NCBI GenBank assembly: GCA_030446945.1
Contig: JAUJMI010000262.1
Span: 1-5,612, forward strand
Direction: 5' to 3'
DNA length: 5,612 nucleotides
Origin: Longimicrobium sp.
Lineage (GTDB): Bacteria > Gemmatimonadota > Gemmatimonadetes > Longimicrobiales > Longimicrobiaceae
The notes under the pieces are model-generated. The model was not told the origin of the DNA and searched no databases. It was given only the letters and a program-made list of their open reading frames with translations. Numbering within the stretch: position 1 is the stretch's first letter; each line of letters starts with the position of its first letter. The translations under genes and the position numbers were made by a program. Positions 1 through 5,612 of the stretch are shown piece by piece.

Positions 1-729
1 CCACGCGCCCGCGGAGTCGAGCTGCGGGTTGGCTTCCAGGCAGTGGCCCACCAGGAAGTCGTCGCGCAGGAGGGTGAGCTCGCTCGGAATCTTGATCGCG
101 AGCGACTTGCTCTGCGCCGTGTCGCCCTTTGCCACGGCACGCGCGCGTCGGGCGCGGGTGGAGTCGGGATGGACGATGACGGTGGTGTCGACGTCGATAC
201 GTTTGTCGCGGACGAGGCGCAGGTGAGCCGTTCCGCGGGTGCGCTGGTTGTAGCGGTAGGCGTACTGCGCGGCGAAGGCGCGGCGCTGCTCCACGCCCTT
301 CATCGCCTCGCGCCAGAGCGCCTGCACGGCCGGGGCTTCGCCCAGGCGGTCGCCCGTGTAGCACGCCGGCCGGCCGGTGGAGATTCCCTCCAGCACCACT
401 GGCTGAAGCGCCGCGCGCAGCGTCTGCTCGGTCGTCGCGCCGTCGGCCACGGCGAAGGCGGCGGAGGACGGCGCCGTGTAGCCGATGCGCTCCCTGCGCA
501 GGCGGTAGCTGCCGGCCGCCACGGTGTCGAAGCGAAAGGCGCCGCGCGCGTCGGTCAGCACCGTGCGCCCCCGGCCCCCCGCGGCGGGAAGGAGCCGCAC
601 GACCGAAAGCGGCACCGGCGCGCCGTCGGTGGCGAGGGCGTGCCCCTGGACAACGGCGGTCTGCGCCCGGGCGGCGGATGCGGAGAGGGTCGCGCAGAGC
701 GCGGCGAGTACGATGCGGCGGGAGATCAT
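1..729 (-). CDS. Secreted carboxypeptidase-regulatory-like domain protein, N-terminal part (runs off left edge)
   Basis: An uninterrupted minus-strand frame gives 243 residues from the ATG at 729 and leaves the window without a stop. Residues 1-23 form a Sec signal peptide: MISRR, a hydrophobic core, and a likely cut after ARA or ARAQ. Residues about 25-97 look like a transthyretin-like CarboxypepD_reg beta-sandwich, with the pattern VVQGHALATDGAPVPLSVV, then TDARGAFRFDTVAAGSYRLR and a following IGY. From about residue 110 the chain is less recognisable; it has Cys123 and Cys230, which could form a disulfide after export, and a helical stretch near ALWREAMKGVEQ (137-148). The next upstream ATG (740) is closed by an in-frame stop, so 729 is the best start, although no good Shine-Dalgarno precedes it. 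Proteins of this build are common in Gemmatimonadota and Bacteroidota as periplasmic or outer-membrane-associated proteins of unknown role. The function is not known, and the C-terminus, which could hold a barrel or other domain, is not visible. Confidence 0.8.
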   Translation of the reverse strand, partial: MISRRIVLAALCATLSASAARAQTAVVQGHALATDGAPVPLSVVRLLPAAGGRGRTVLTDARGAFRFDTVAAGSYRLRRERIGYTAPSSAAFAVADGATTEQTLRAALQPVVLEGISTGRPACYTGDRLGEAPAVQALWREAMKGVEQRRAFAAQYAYRYNQRTRGTAHLRLVRDKRIDVDTTVIVHPDSTRARRARAVAKGDTAQSKSLAIKIPSELTLLRDDFLVGHCLEANPQLDSAGAW

Positions 730-1001
730 GGAAGGGGCATGGGACGGGAGAAAAGGAAGACTGCGGACGATGCGCTGCTGGGCAAGCGCGGGACCGCGTG
801 CCGGGCCGTCCCGTCCCGCCGCCCATGTGGATGCGCGCAACGGCTTCCCACATCGGCCCCGGATTCGCCCGGTTCGGCCGCTGTCCGCCCGCGAGGACAT
901 ATCGCCGCTCGCCAAAGACACGAACGCCCCGCCGGTAACGGCGGGGCGCGCAAAGTTTCAGACGGCCGGGTTCTCTCCGCACCTCGGCGCGAGACCCGCG
1001 T
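730..1001. other. Intergenic region between two minus-strand genes
   Basis: This 272-bp stretch separates the stop of the small CxxC membrane protein gene from the start of the secreted-protein gene. It holds the GC hairpin at 925-948, listed separately. The remaining 730-924 should carry the promoter and leader of the secreted-protein gene. I looked on the minus strand for a -35/-10 pair and found none convincing. A looser GC inverted repeat (GCGGGAC at 788-794 with GTCCCGC at 813-819) is present but is weak evidence in such GC-rich DNA. Reading frames across this stretch look like shadows. Confidence 0.6.
925..948 (-). terminator. Putative intrinsic terminator, GC hairpin with GTAA loop
   Basis: A perfect 10-bp stem (925-934 with 939-948) closes a four-base loop, GTAA as read on the plus strand, which has GNRA form there. 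On the minus strand the stem is followed by TTCGTGTCTTTGG, a modest T-rich run. It lies 53 bp beyond the stop of the small CxxC membrane protein gene, which is transcribed towards it. The T tract is not a clean oligo-U, so efficiency is uncertain; the stem could also simply insulate the downstream promoter. Confidence 0.6.
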
Positions 1002-1289
1002 TCAGCGCAGCGAGGGCGCCCCCGCCGACGAGTCGGCGCCGGCGCGGCTCAGCCTGCCGGTGCGCGTGAGCCCTTCCCAGCCGCAGCGCGGGCACCAGCG
1101 GCGCTGCACGTAGCCCAGGCTGAGCACCGCCACGACGCGGTCCCACCCGGTCATCTGGAGGGGGAGCGTCTCGGTCGCGCAGCTCGCGCAGTCCCGCTCC
1201 GAATCCAGCACCAGGAAGATCATGACCACGGCGAGCAGCGCCTTCGCGCCGAACGCCAGAAAGAAGAACAGCAACCACATCATCAACAT
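1002..1289 (-). CDS. Small single-helix membrane protein with two CxxC pairs (zinc-ribbon-like), unidentified
   Basis: With the ATG at 1289 the product is 95 residues. Residues about 4-28 form one very hydrophobic helix (WLLFFFLAFGAKALLAVVMI). A soluble tail follows with Cys34-x2-Cys37 and Cys66-x2-Cys69, the second pair in the context RRWCPRCGWEG, which looks like a zinc knuckle. The four cysteines could hold one zinc ion as a ribbon split by 28 residues, or form disulfides if the tail is outside; the topology is not settled. The start is uncertain. The ATG lacks a Shine-Dalgarno. The frame stays open upstream, and a TTG at 1340 would add 17 residues ending in RKRWIA, a plausible positive-inside flank, with a purine-rich GAGGGGG about 14 bases before it. 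The frame is credible because of the helix and spaced cysteines, and a hairpin terminator follows. I do not recognise the family. A competing frame (minus 1347-958) is Arg/Ala/Gly-rich and looks like a shadow. Confidence 0.65.
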   Translation of the reverse strand: MLMMWLLFFFLAFGAKALLAVVMIFLVLDSERDCASCATETLPLQMTGWDRVVAVLSLGYVQRRWCPRCGWEGLTRTGRLSRAGADSSAGAPSLR

Positions 1290-1466
1290 GGCGATCCAGC
1301 GCTTTCGCAGGGTTTCCGGTCCCGGCGTCTCCCCGTGCAAGAAACATACGACGGCCCCCTCACGGTACGCCCGGACGGCGCGCGAGTTCCCGGCGGTTGA
1401 ACCGGGAGGGGGCGGGCGTGTACTCTTGGGCTGCGCCGTCCCGGCGATTCCATCCATCGAGCGAGC
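1290..1466. promoter_or_regulatory. Divergent intergenic region between the CxxC membrane protein gene and the ABC-F gene
   Basis: The two flanking genes are transcribed away from each other, so both promoters should lie in these 177 bp (126 bp if the minus gene starts at TTG 1340). On the plus strand TTGAAC (1397-1402) and TACTCT (1421-1426) are 18 bp apart and would place the start of transcription near 1433, about 34 bases before the ABC-F ATG. The match to a sigma-70 consensus is partial. On the minus strand I see only a TATGTT about 50 bases upstream of ATG 1289, with no matching -35. Confidence 0.4.
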
Positions 1467-3380
1467 ATGAACGTCGTCAACGTCCAGAACCTGCACAAGA
1501 GCTTCGGCCCCCGCGTCCTCTTCGACGGCGTCTCCTTCGCCATCGACGAGGGCGAGAAGGTGGGCTTCATCGGCGTCAACGGGTCGGGGAAGAGCACCCT
1601 CTTCCGCATCGTCGGCGGCATGGAGCCGCCGGACGAGGGGACGCTCGCCTTCCAGCGCGGGATGCGCGTGGGCTACCTGGAGCAGGAGCCGGAGTTCGAG
1701 GCGGGCGCGACCATCCTGAGCGCCGCCGCCGGGGGCACCCCCGAGCTGAACGAGGCTCTCGGCGCGTACCACGAAGTCTCCGGCCGCCTCACCCGCGGCG
1801 AGGGCGACACCGACCGCCTCCTCGCGCGGCAGGGGGAGCTGGCCGCCCGCATCGACGCGCTGGGCGGCTGGGACTACGAGCACCGCATGGAAGCGATCCT
1901 CACGCGCCTGCAGGTGGACCGTTGGGAGCGCCCGGTCGAAGGTCTGAGCGGGGGCGAGCGGAAGCGGGTGGCGCTGGCGCGCGTCCTCCTCCAGCAGCCC
2001 GAGCTCCTCCTGATGGACGAGCCCACCAATCACCTGGACGCCGACACCACGCTCTGGCTGGAGGGGCACCTGCGCGAGTATCCCGGCGCGGTGATGCTCA
2101 TCACCCACGACCGCTACTTCCTGGACCGCGTGGTGAGCCGCATGATCGAGGTCACCCCCGGCGAGCTGACCGCCTTTCCCGGCGGCTACACCGAGTACCT
2201 GGAGGCCAAGGCCGAGCGCACCGCGCGCCTGGCCGTGGAAGCGGACAAGCGCAGCCGCCTGCTGGAGAAGGAGCTGGCCTGGGTGCGCCGCTCCCCCAGC
2301 GCGCGCACGGGGAAGCAGCAGGCGCGCATCAACCGCCTGGACGACCTGCAGGCCGAGCACCGCGACAAGCGCCTCCCCACGCGCACCGCCGTGGAGATCG
2401 CGGTGGCGGACGCGCCGCGGCTGGGGCGCACGGTGTTGAACCTCCACGGCGTCCGCAAGGCGTTCGGGAGCCACACGCTGGTCCGCGACTTCAGCACCAT
2501 CCTGCAGGCGGGGGAGCGCATCGGCATCATCGGCCCCAACGGGGCGGGGAAGACGACGCTCCTGCGCATCATCATGGGCACCGAGCACCCCGACGCCGGC
2601 GAGGTGGAGCTGGGCAAGAACACGCACATCGCCTACTTCGACCAGCGCCGCGAGGAGCTCGATCCCGAGAAGACCGTCTACGAGGCCGCCGCCGAGCAGG
2701 ACTGGGTGACGGTGGGGGGCGAGCGCATCCACCTGCGCTCGCACCTGGAGACCTTTCTCTTCCCCGTCCCGCAGCAGCGCCAGAAAGTGAAGTCGCTCTC
2801 CGGCGGCGAGAAGAACCGGCTCCTCCTCGCCCGCCTCTTCCTGCGCGAGGCGAACCTGCTGATCCTGGACGAGCCCACCAACGACCTGGACCTCGTCACG
2901 CTCCAGGTGCTGGAAGACGTCCTCTCCGACTACCCCGGCTGCGTGCTCCTGGTGACGCACGACCGCTTCTTTCTGGACAAAGTGGCGACGGGCCTGATCG
3001 CCTTCGAGGGGAACGGCGTCCTGCGCCGCCACGCGGGCGGCTACGACCTCTACCGCCGCCTCAAGGAGCAGCGCGAAGCCGAAGCCGCCTCGGCCGCCGC
3101 CCCCGCCGCGCGCAAGTCCGCCCCCGGCGCCGCCGCCCGCGCCTCCACGGAGCGCAAGCTGAGCTACAGGGAGAAGCGGGAGCTGGAGGGAATGGAGGAA
3201 GCGATCCTCGCCGCCGAAGCCCGCAAGGAAGAGCTCGAGGCCCGCCTGGCCGACCCCGTCCTCTACGCCTCCGGCAACGACGAGGTGCAGCGTGTCACCG
3301 CGCAGTTCCGCGAGGCGAGCGAGCAGGTGGACGCCCTCTACGCGCGCTGGGCGGAGCTGGAGGAGGTGGCGGTGCGGTAG
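1467..3380 (+). CDS. uup: ABC-F family ATPase, Uup type
   Basis: The 637-residue product is complete and matches the usual Uup length of about 635. It has two ABC domains and no membrane segment, as in ribosome-acting ABC-F proteins. Domain 1: Walker A GVNGSGKST (36-44), signature LSGGE (160-164), Walker B LLLMDEPTNHLD (180-191), switch His214. The interdomain linker, about 245-310, is helical and basic (LAWVRRSPSARTGKQQARI); in ABC-F proteins this segment reaches the P-site tRNA. Domain 2: Walker A GPNGAGKTT (356-364), LSGGE (444-448), LLILDEPTNDLD (464-475), His498. An Ala/Pro-rich spacer (536-560) leads to a charged coiled coil (562-637). EPTNDLD in the second domain and the C-terminal coiled coil separate Uup from EttA and YheS. 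Known roles of Uup are relief of ribosome stalling and effects on transposon excision and replication intermediates; which applies here is inference. All catalytic residues are present. The ATG has only a weak GAGCGAG ahead of it. Confidence 0.93.
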   Translation: MNVVNVQNLHKSFGPRVLFDGVSFAIDEGEKVGFIGVNGSGKSTLFRIVGGMEPPDEGTLAFQRGMRVGYLEQEPEFEAGATILSAAAGGTPELNEALGAYHEVSGRLTRGEGDTDRLLARQGELAARIDALGGWDYEHRMEAILTRLQVDRWERPVEGLSGGERKRVALARVLLQQPELLLMDEPTNHLDADTTLWLEGHLREYPGAVMLITHDRYFLDRVVSRMIEVTPGELTAFPGGYTEYLEAKAERTARLAVEADKRSRLLEKELAWVRRSPSARTGKQQARINRLDDLQAEHRDKRLPTRTAVEIAVADAPRLGRTVLNLHGVRKAFGSHTLVRDFSTILQAGERIGIIGPNGAGKTTLLRIIMGTEHPDAGEVELGKNTHIAYFDQRREELDPEKTVYEAAAEQDWVTVGGERIHLRSHLETFLFPVPQQRQKVKSLSGGEKNRLLLARLFLREANLLILDEPTNDLDLVTLQVLEDVLSDYPGCVLLVTHDRFFLDKVATGLIAFEGNGVLRRHAGGYDLYRRLKEQREAEAASAAAPAARKSAPGAAARASTERKLSYREKRELEGMEEAILAAEARKEELEARLADPVLYASGNDEVQRVTAQFREASEQVDALYARWAELEEVAVR

Positions 3381-3436
3381 GGCCCTCACCCCCGGCTCGT
3401 TACACTCGGCGAACGGCCCGCGTGCAGCACAGATCT

Positions 3437-3462
3437 CGTAGGGGCGCGATTCATCGCGCCCG
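3437..3462. repeat. REP-like palindrome, copy A
   Basis: CGTAGGGGC (3437-3445) opens a perfect 8-bp stem, GGGCGCGA (3442-3449) with TCGCGCCC (3454-3461), around the loop TTCA. The same opening nonamer and the same closing GCCCG recur 65 bp downstream in copy B. The shared ends with a different centre suggest a dispersed intergenic repeat family. A bidirectional transcription-stopping or mRNA-protecting role is inference. Confidence 0.6.
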
Positions 3463-3501
3463 CGCTCCGGCCTTCCTCGACCGTCGCCCGCGCACCCATC
3501 C

Positions 3502-3529
3502 CGTAGGGGCCGCCCCACGCGGCTGCCCG
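3502..3529. repeat. REP-like palindrome, copy B
   Basis: It begins with the same CGTAGGGGC (3502-3510) as copy A and closes with the same GCCCG (3525-3529). The stem is 3507-3514 with 3521-3528, with one C/T mismatch (3511/3524) and a six-base loop. The stem sequence differs from copy A while pairing is largely kept, as expected if the structure rather than the sequence is selected. Confidence 0.55.
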
Positions 3530-3547
3530 TGCCTTCCCCGCGTCGGC

Positions 3548-3573
3548 GCATGCACCCGCGCACCGGTGCATGC
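3548..3573. repeat. Perfect 9-bp inverted repeat GCATGCACC / GGTGCATGC
   Basis: GCATGCACC (3548-3556) and GGTGCATGC (3565-3573) pair perfectly around an eight-base loop. Each arm includes GCATGC, itself a palindrome. The lower G/C run content makes chance pairing less likely than for the surrounding GC tracts. It could be an RNA hairpin at the 3' end of either gene or a protein site; no T run follows. Confidence 0.5.
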
Positions 3574-3578
3574 CAGCA

Positions 3579-3608
3579 GCCCCTCCGCCAGCAGTTTGGG
3601 CGAGGGGC
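3579..3608. repeat. Imperfect inverted repeat GCCCCTC / GAGGGGC with GCAGTTT loop region
   Basis: GCCCCTC (3579-3585) pairs with GAGGGGC (3602-3608); two inner positions mismatch and the loop region holds GCAGTTTGGG. It lies 43 bp beyond the stop of the Nramp-like gene and could be its terminator, although no T run follows on the minus strand. The form, a pyrimidine-rich arm, an AGCAGTTT centre and a purine-rich arm, looks like a third kind of dispersed intergenic repeat. Confidence 0.4.
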
Positions 3609-3650
3609 AGGGAGGTGGCGAGCGGGGTGGCGGCCTGCAACGCCCGCCGC

Positions 3651-4838
3651 CTACCACACCCCCGCCACCGTCGTCGCGATGGTGTACGCGGCCATCAGCG
3701 CCATGGCGATCGCCACCGACCAGCCGAAGGCGGACATCCAGGCAGGGTGCCGGTAGTCGCCGACGATGGCGACCCGGCGCGCGGCCAGGAGCATCGCGCC
3801 CAATGCCAGGGGCAGGATCAGCCCGTTCGCGGCGCCGGCGGTCACGAGGAGCTGCACGGGGCGGCCTACCACCAGGAAGACGGCGGTGGAGAGGACGACG
3901 AAGAGGATGATCACGGTGCGCTGCCGCGTCTCCACGCGCGTGCTCAGGGTGCGCAGGAAGGAAACGGAGGTGTAGCTGGCGCCCACGATCGAAGTCACCG
4001 CGGCGCACCAGATCACCAGCCCGAACAGCCGCAGCCCCACCTCGCCCGCGGCGTGCTGGAAGACGGAGCCGGGCGGGTTCGCGGGGTCCAGCGTGAACCC
4101 GGCGGAGACCACGCCCAGCGCCGCCAGGAAGAGCCCCACCCGCATGATGCTGGTGACGATGATCCCCGTCACGGCGCTGCGCGAGACCTCGGGGAGCGCG
4201 CCCCGCCCGGAGATCCCCGCGTCCAGCAGCCGGTGCCCCCCCGCGAAGGTGATGTACCCGCCGACCGTCCCGCCCACCAGCGTCACCACCGCGATCCAGT
4301 CCACCTTCAGCGGCGCGACCGAGCGGAGGAGCGCCTCGCCCACCGGCGGGCGCGAGGTCGCTACGACGTACAGGGTCAGCGCGATCATCACGAAACCGAG
4401 CACCTGCGCGAAACGGTCCATCGCCCGGCCGGCGTCGCGGAACAGGAAGAGCCCCACCGCCGCCGCCGCGCTGGCCAGCGCACCCACCACGAGGGGCATC
4501 CCGAGGAGCGCCTGCAGCCCCAGCGCCGCCCCCGCCACGTTGCCGATGTTGAAGATCAGCCCGCCGAGCACCACCAGCACGGCGAGGAGCGTCCCCAGCC
4601 CCGGCGCCACCATGTTGGCGATGTCCTGTGCGCGCCTCTCCGCCACCGCGATCACGCGCCAGATGTTGAGCTGAGCGCCGATGTCGAGGATGACCGACGC
4701 CAGGATCACGAAGCCGAAGCTCGCCCCCAGCTTCCCCGTGAACACCGCCGTCTGCGTCAGGAACCCCGGCCCGATGGCGGAAGTCGCCATCAGGAACGCC
4801 GCGCCGGCGAGCGCGCTCCTCCGTTCTCGCTGTTCCAC
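3651..4838 (-). CDS. Nramp-related membrane transporter (YcsG-like), candidate 5-oxoproline-linked transporter
   Basis: The 395-residue product has about 11 hydrophobic helices (roughly 11-33, 40-60, 82-105, 111-132, 143-161, 182-203, 221-246, 270-296, 307-325, 328-354, 368-393), the LeuT-like layout of Nramp proteins. Helix 1 reads SAIGPGFLTQTAVFTG (20-35), clearly homologous to the Nramp helix-1 region, but the metal-binding DPGN is GPGF (23-26). Helix 6 reads GGTVGGYITFAGGHRLLDAG (189-208), with no MPH motif. The Asp, Asn and Met that bind Mn/Fe in classical Nramp are therefore absent. Translation starts at GTG 4838; GGAGG lies six bases before it, inside the end of pxpA, which supports this start and implies coupling. 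The intergenic gap is 2 bp. B. subtilis ycsG, also Nramp-related, follows ycsF (pxpA) in the same way. I infer import of 5-oxoproline or a related small acid, possibly proton- or cation-driven; databases will probably call it a divalent metal transporter. Confidence 0.85.
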   Translation of the reverse strand: MEQRERRSALAGAAFLMATSAIGPGFLTQTAVFTGKLGASFGFVILASVILDIGAQLNIWRVIAVAERRAQDIANMVAPGLGTLLAVLVVLGGLIFNIGNVAGAALGLQALLGMPLVVGALASAAAAVGLFLFRDAGRAMDRFAQVLGFVMIALTLYVVATSRPPVGEALLRSVAPLKVDWIAVVTLVGGTVGGYITFAGGHRLLDAGISGRGALPEVSRSAVTGIIVTSIMRVGLFLAALGVVSAGFTLDPANPPGSVFQHAAGEVGLRLFGLVIWCAAVTSIVGASYTSVSFLRTLSTRVETRQRTVIILFVVLSTAVFLVVGRPVQLLVTAGAANGLILPLALGAMLLAARRVAIVGDYRHPAWMSAFGWSVAIAMALMAAYTIATTVAGVW

Positions 4839-4850
4839 GCTCAGCCTCCG
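4839..4850 (-). promoter_or_regulatory. Shine-Dalgarno of the Nramp-like gene inside the end of pxpA
   Basis: On the minus strand the last bases of pxpA read CGGAGGCTGA, followed by GC and the GTG start of the transporter. GGAGG is six bases from the GTG. This fixes the GTG as the start despite the rarer codon and means ribosomes finishing pxpA arrive directly at the next start. Confidence 0.8.
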
Positions 4851-5611
4851 CTCAGGGGTGCCACCACGCGCACGCCGCTCCGTTCCAGCCCTTCACGCAG
4901 TGTGCGCGCGAAATGAGCGGCATCGGGGCGGTCGCCGTGGATGCAGAGGGTGTCCGCCTCCAGCCTGAGATCGCCCCCGTCCACCGTGCGGGTGCGCCCC
5001 TCCGCGGCGATCTCCACCGCCCGCCGCGCCGCTTCGTCCGCGTCTTCGATCATCGCCCCCGGGGCGCCGCGGCGGACGAGCGAGCCGTCCGCCGCGTATC
5101 CTCGGTCCGCGAAGGCTTCGCGCGCGAAGCGGAGTCCCGCACCCTCGGCGGCGCGCTGCAGCTCGCTCCCGGGGAGGCCGAAGAGGATGAGGCGCGCATC
5201 CAGGTCGCGGACGGCGCGGGCGATCGGCTCCGCGAGGGCGGCGTCGGCGCAGGCCATGTTGTACAGGGCGCCGTGCGGCTTCACGTGGCGGAGCGAGCTT
5301 CCGGCCGCCGCCGAGAAGGCGGCGAGCGCGCCCACCTGGTACAGCACGAGGTCGTACGCTTCCTGGGGTGAGATCCGCATCTCGCGCCGCCCGAAGCCGG
5401 CCAGGTCCGGGAAGCCGGGATGCGCACCGATCGCCACCCCGTGCTCCAGCGCGGCGGCGACGGTGCGGCGCATCACCGATGGATCTCCCGCGTGCGCGCC
5501 GCACGCCACGTTGGCCGAGGTCACGAACGGGAGCACCCCCGCATCGTCGCCCATCCGATAGGCGCCGAAGCTCTCTCCCAGGTCGCAGTTGAGGTCGATC
5601 GTCCGGTTCAT
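4841..5611 (-). CDS. pxpA: 5-oxoprolinase (ATP-dependent) subunit A, LamB/YcsF family
   Basis: The 256-residue product is the usual PxpA length and starts with the family's typical N-terminus, MNRTIDLNCDLGESFG. Conserved blocks in order: DLNCDLGESFG (6-16), NVACGAHAGDP (34-44), GAHPGFPDL (62-70), VKPHGALYN (110-118), FADRGY (167-172) and CIHGD (223-227). These Asp/His/Glu-rich blocks line the active site of a TIM-barrel-like fold. PxpA works with PxpB and PxpC to open 5-oxoproline (pyroglutamate) to glutamate using ATP, a cytoplasmic damage-repair and salvage reaction. The ATG is one base from the right edge, so its ribosome-binding site, promoter and any upstream pxpB/pxpC are not visible. 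A longer N-terminus cannot be excluded, but the family alignment argues for this ATG. The gene is followed after 2 bp by the Nramp-like transporter gene, so the two are very likely co-transcribed. Confidence 0.95.
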   Translation of the reverse strand: MNRTIDLNCDLGESFGAYRMGDDAGVLPFVTSANVACGAHAGDPSVMRRTVAAALEHGVAIGAHPGFPDLAGFGRREMRISPQEAYDLVLYQVGALAAFSAAAGSSLRHVKPHGALYNMACADAALAEPIARAVRDLDARLILFGLPGSELQRAAEGAGLRFAREAFADRGYAADGSLVRRGAPGAMIEDADEAARRAVEIAAEGRTRTVDGGDLRLEADTLCIHGDRPDAAHFARTLREGLERSGVRVVAPLSGG

Positions 5612-5612
5612 G

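Larger units (their letters stand above)
3381..3650. other. Convergent intergenic region rich in palindromic elements
   Basis: uup ends at 3380 and the Nramp-like gene, coming from the other side, ends at 3651, so these 270 bp lie between two gene 3' ends and need hold no promoter. They contain four inverted repeats: two CGTAGGGGC-type palindromes, a GCATGCACC palindrome and a GCCCCTC palindrome, each listed separately. No coding frame looks real. No hairpin is followed by a good T run, so transcription from both sides may be stopped by the stems without classical U tracts, or by Rho. Confidence 0.7.

Noticed and set aside
138..155. Apparent frameshift in the secreted protein gene at a GC-alternating tract
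   Set aside because: A first reading seemed to change frame here. Recounting the GCGCGCG tract base by base gave one continuous frame from 729 to the window edge.
43..1113. Plus-strand 356-codon frame over the left end
   Set aside because: It lies opposite the secreted protein gene, which has a signal peptide and a domain pattern; the plus-strand frame has only compositional runs.
958..1347. Minus-strand 129-codon frame overlapping the CxxC membrane protein
   Set aside because: It has a proper ATG but an Arg/Gly/Ala-rich product with no helix or motif. The overlapping frame gives a hydrophobic helix and two CxxC pairs and is the better candidate.
1467..3380. uup as an antibiotic-resistance ABC-F (target protection) gene
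   Set aside because: The linker is of ordinary Uup length, without the long extended arm typical of resistance ABC-F proteins, and the C-terminal coiled coil is the Uup type. A housekeeping role is more likely.
1002..3563. Long minus-strand open frame of 853 codons opposite uup
   Set aside because: Most of it is the antisense shadow of uup, with Arg/Gly/Ala/Leu-rich low-information sequence. Only its last 95 or so codons (1289-1002) look like a real protein, and these lie outside uup.
1397..3910. Plus-strand 837-codon frame overlapping uup
   Set aside because: Arg/Pro/Gly-rich throughout with no recognisable domain. It is the alternative reading of the uup codons and runs through the palindromic spacer, as expected for GC-rich DNA with few stops.
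3570..4916. Plus-strand 448-codon frame opposite the Nramp-like gene
   Set aside because: His/Arg/Gly/Asp-rich antisense shadow; the minus-strand frame has 11 membrane helices and a ribosome-binding site.

Overview
The window is about 5.6 kb of very GC-rich bacterial DNA (roughly 70% GC by eye, strong G/C third-position preference). It holds five protein-coding genes and no RNA genes, mobile elements or CRISPR. GC content, a secreted carboxypeptidase-regulatory-like protein and CGTAGGGGC-type intergenic palindromes suggest a Gemmatimonadota member of the Longimicrobium type. This is inference from style, with no marker gene to prove it.

Layout from left to right: (1) 1-729, minus strand: the N-terminal 243 residues of a secreted protein with a signal peptide and a carboxypeptidase-regulatory-like (CarboxypepD_reg) fold; it runs off the left edge. 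(2) 730-1001: gene-free, with a strong GC hairpin (925-948) that looks like the terminator of the next minus-strand gene. (3) 1002-1289, minus: a small one-helix membrane protein with two CxxC pairs, unidentified. (4) 1290-1466: divergent promoter region. (5) 1467-3380, plus: a full-length ABC-F ATPase of the Uup type. (6) 3381-3650: convergent intergenic region with four palindromic elements, two of which look like copies of a dispersed repeat. (7) 4838-3651, minus: an 11-helix Nramp-related transporter that lacks the classical metal-binding residues. (8) 5611-4841, minus: PxpA (YcsF/LamB family), subunit A of ATP-dependent 5-oxoprolinase, whose ATG lies one base from the right edge.

The right-hand pair forms one functional unit. 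pxpA and the Nramp-like gene are separated by 2 bp, and the ribosome-binding site of the transporter lies inside the last codons of pxpA. The pairing resembles Bacillus subtilis ycsF-ycsG. The most economical reading is a 5-oxoproline (pyroglutamate) salvage operon with its own transporter; pxpB and pxpC would be expected upstream, beyond the right edge. The other genes are independent housekeeping or envelope functions. No clearly unprecedented system is visible. The best leads are the metal-site-less transporter coupled to pxpA, the intergenic repeat cluster, and the small split zinc-ribbon membrane protein.
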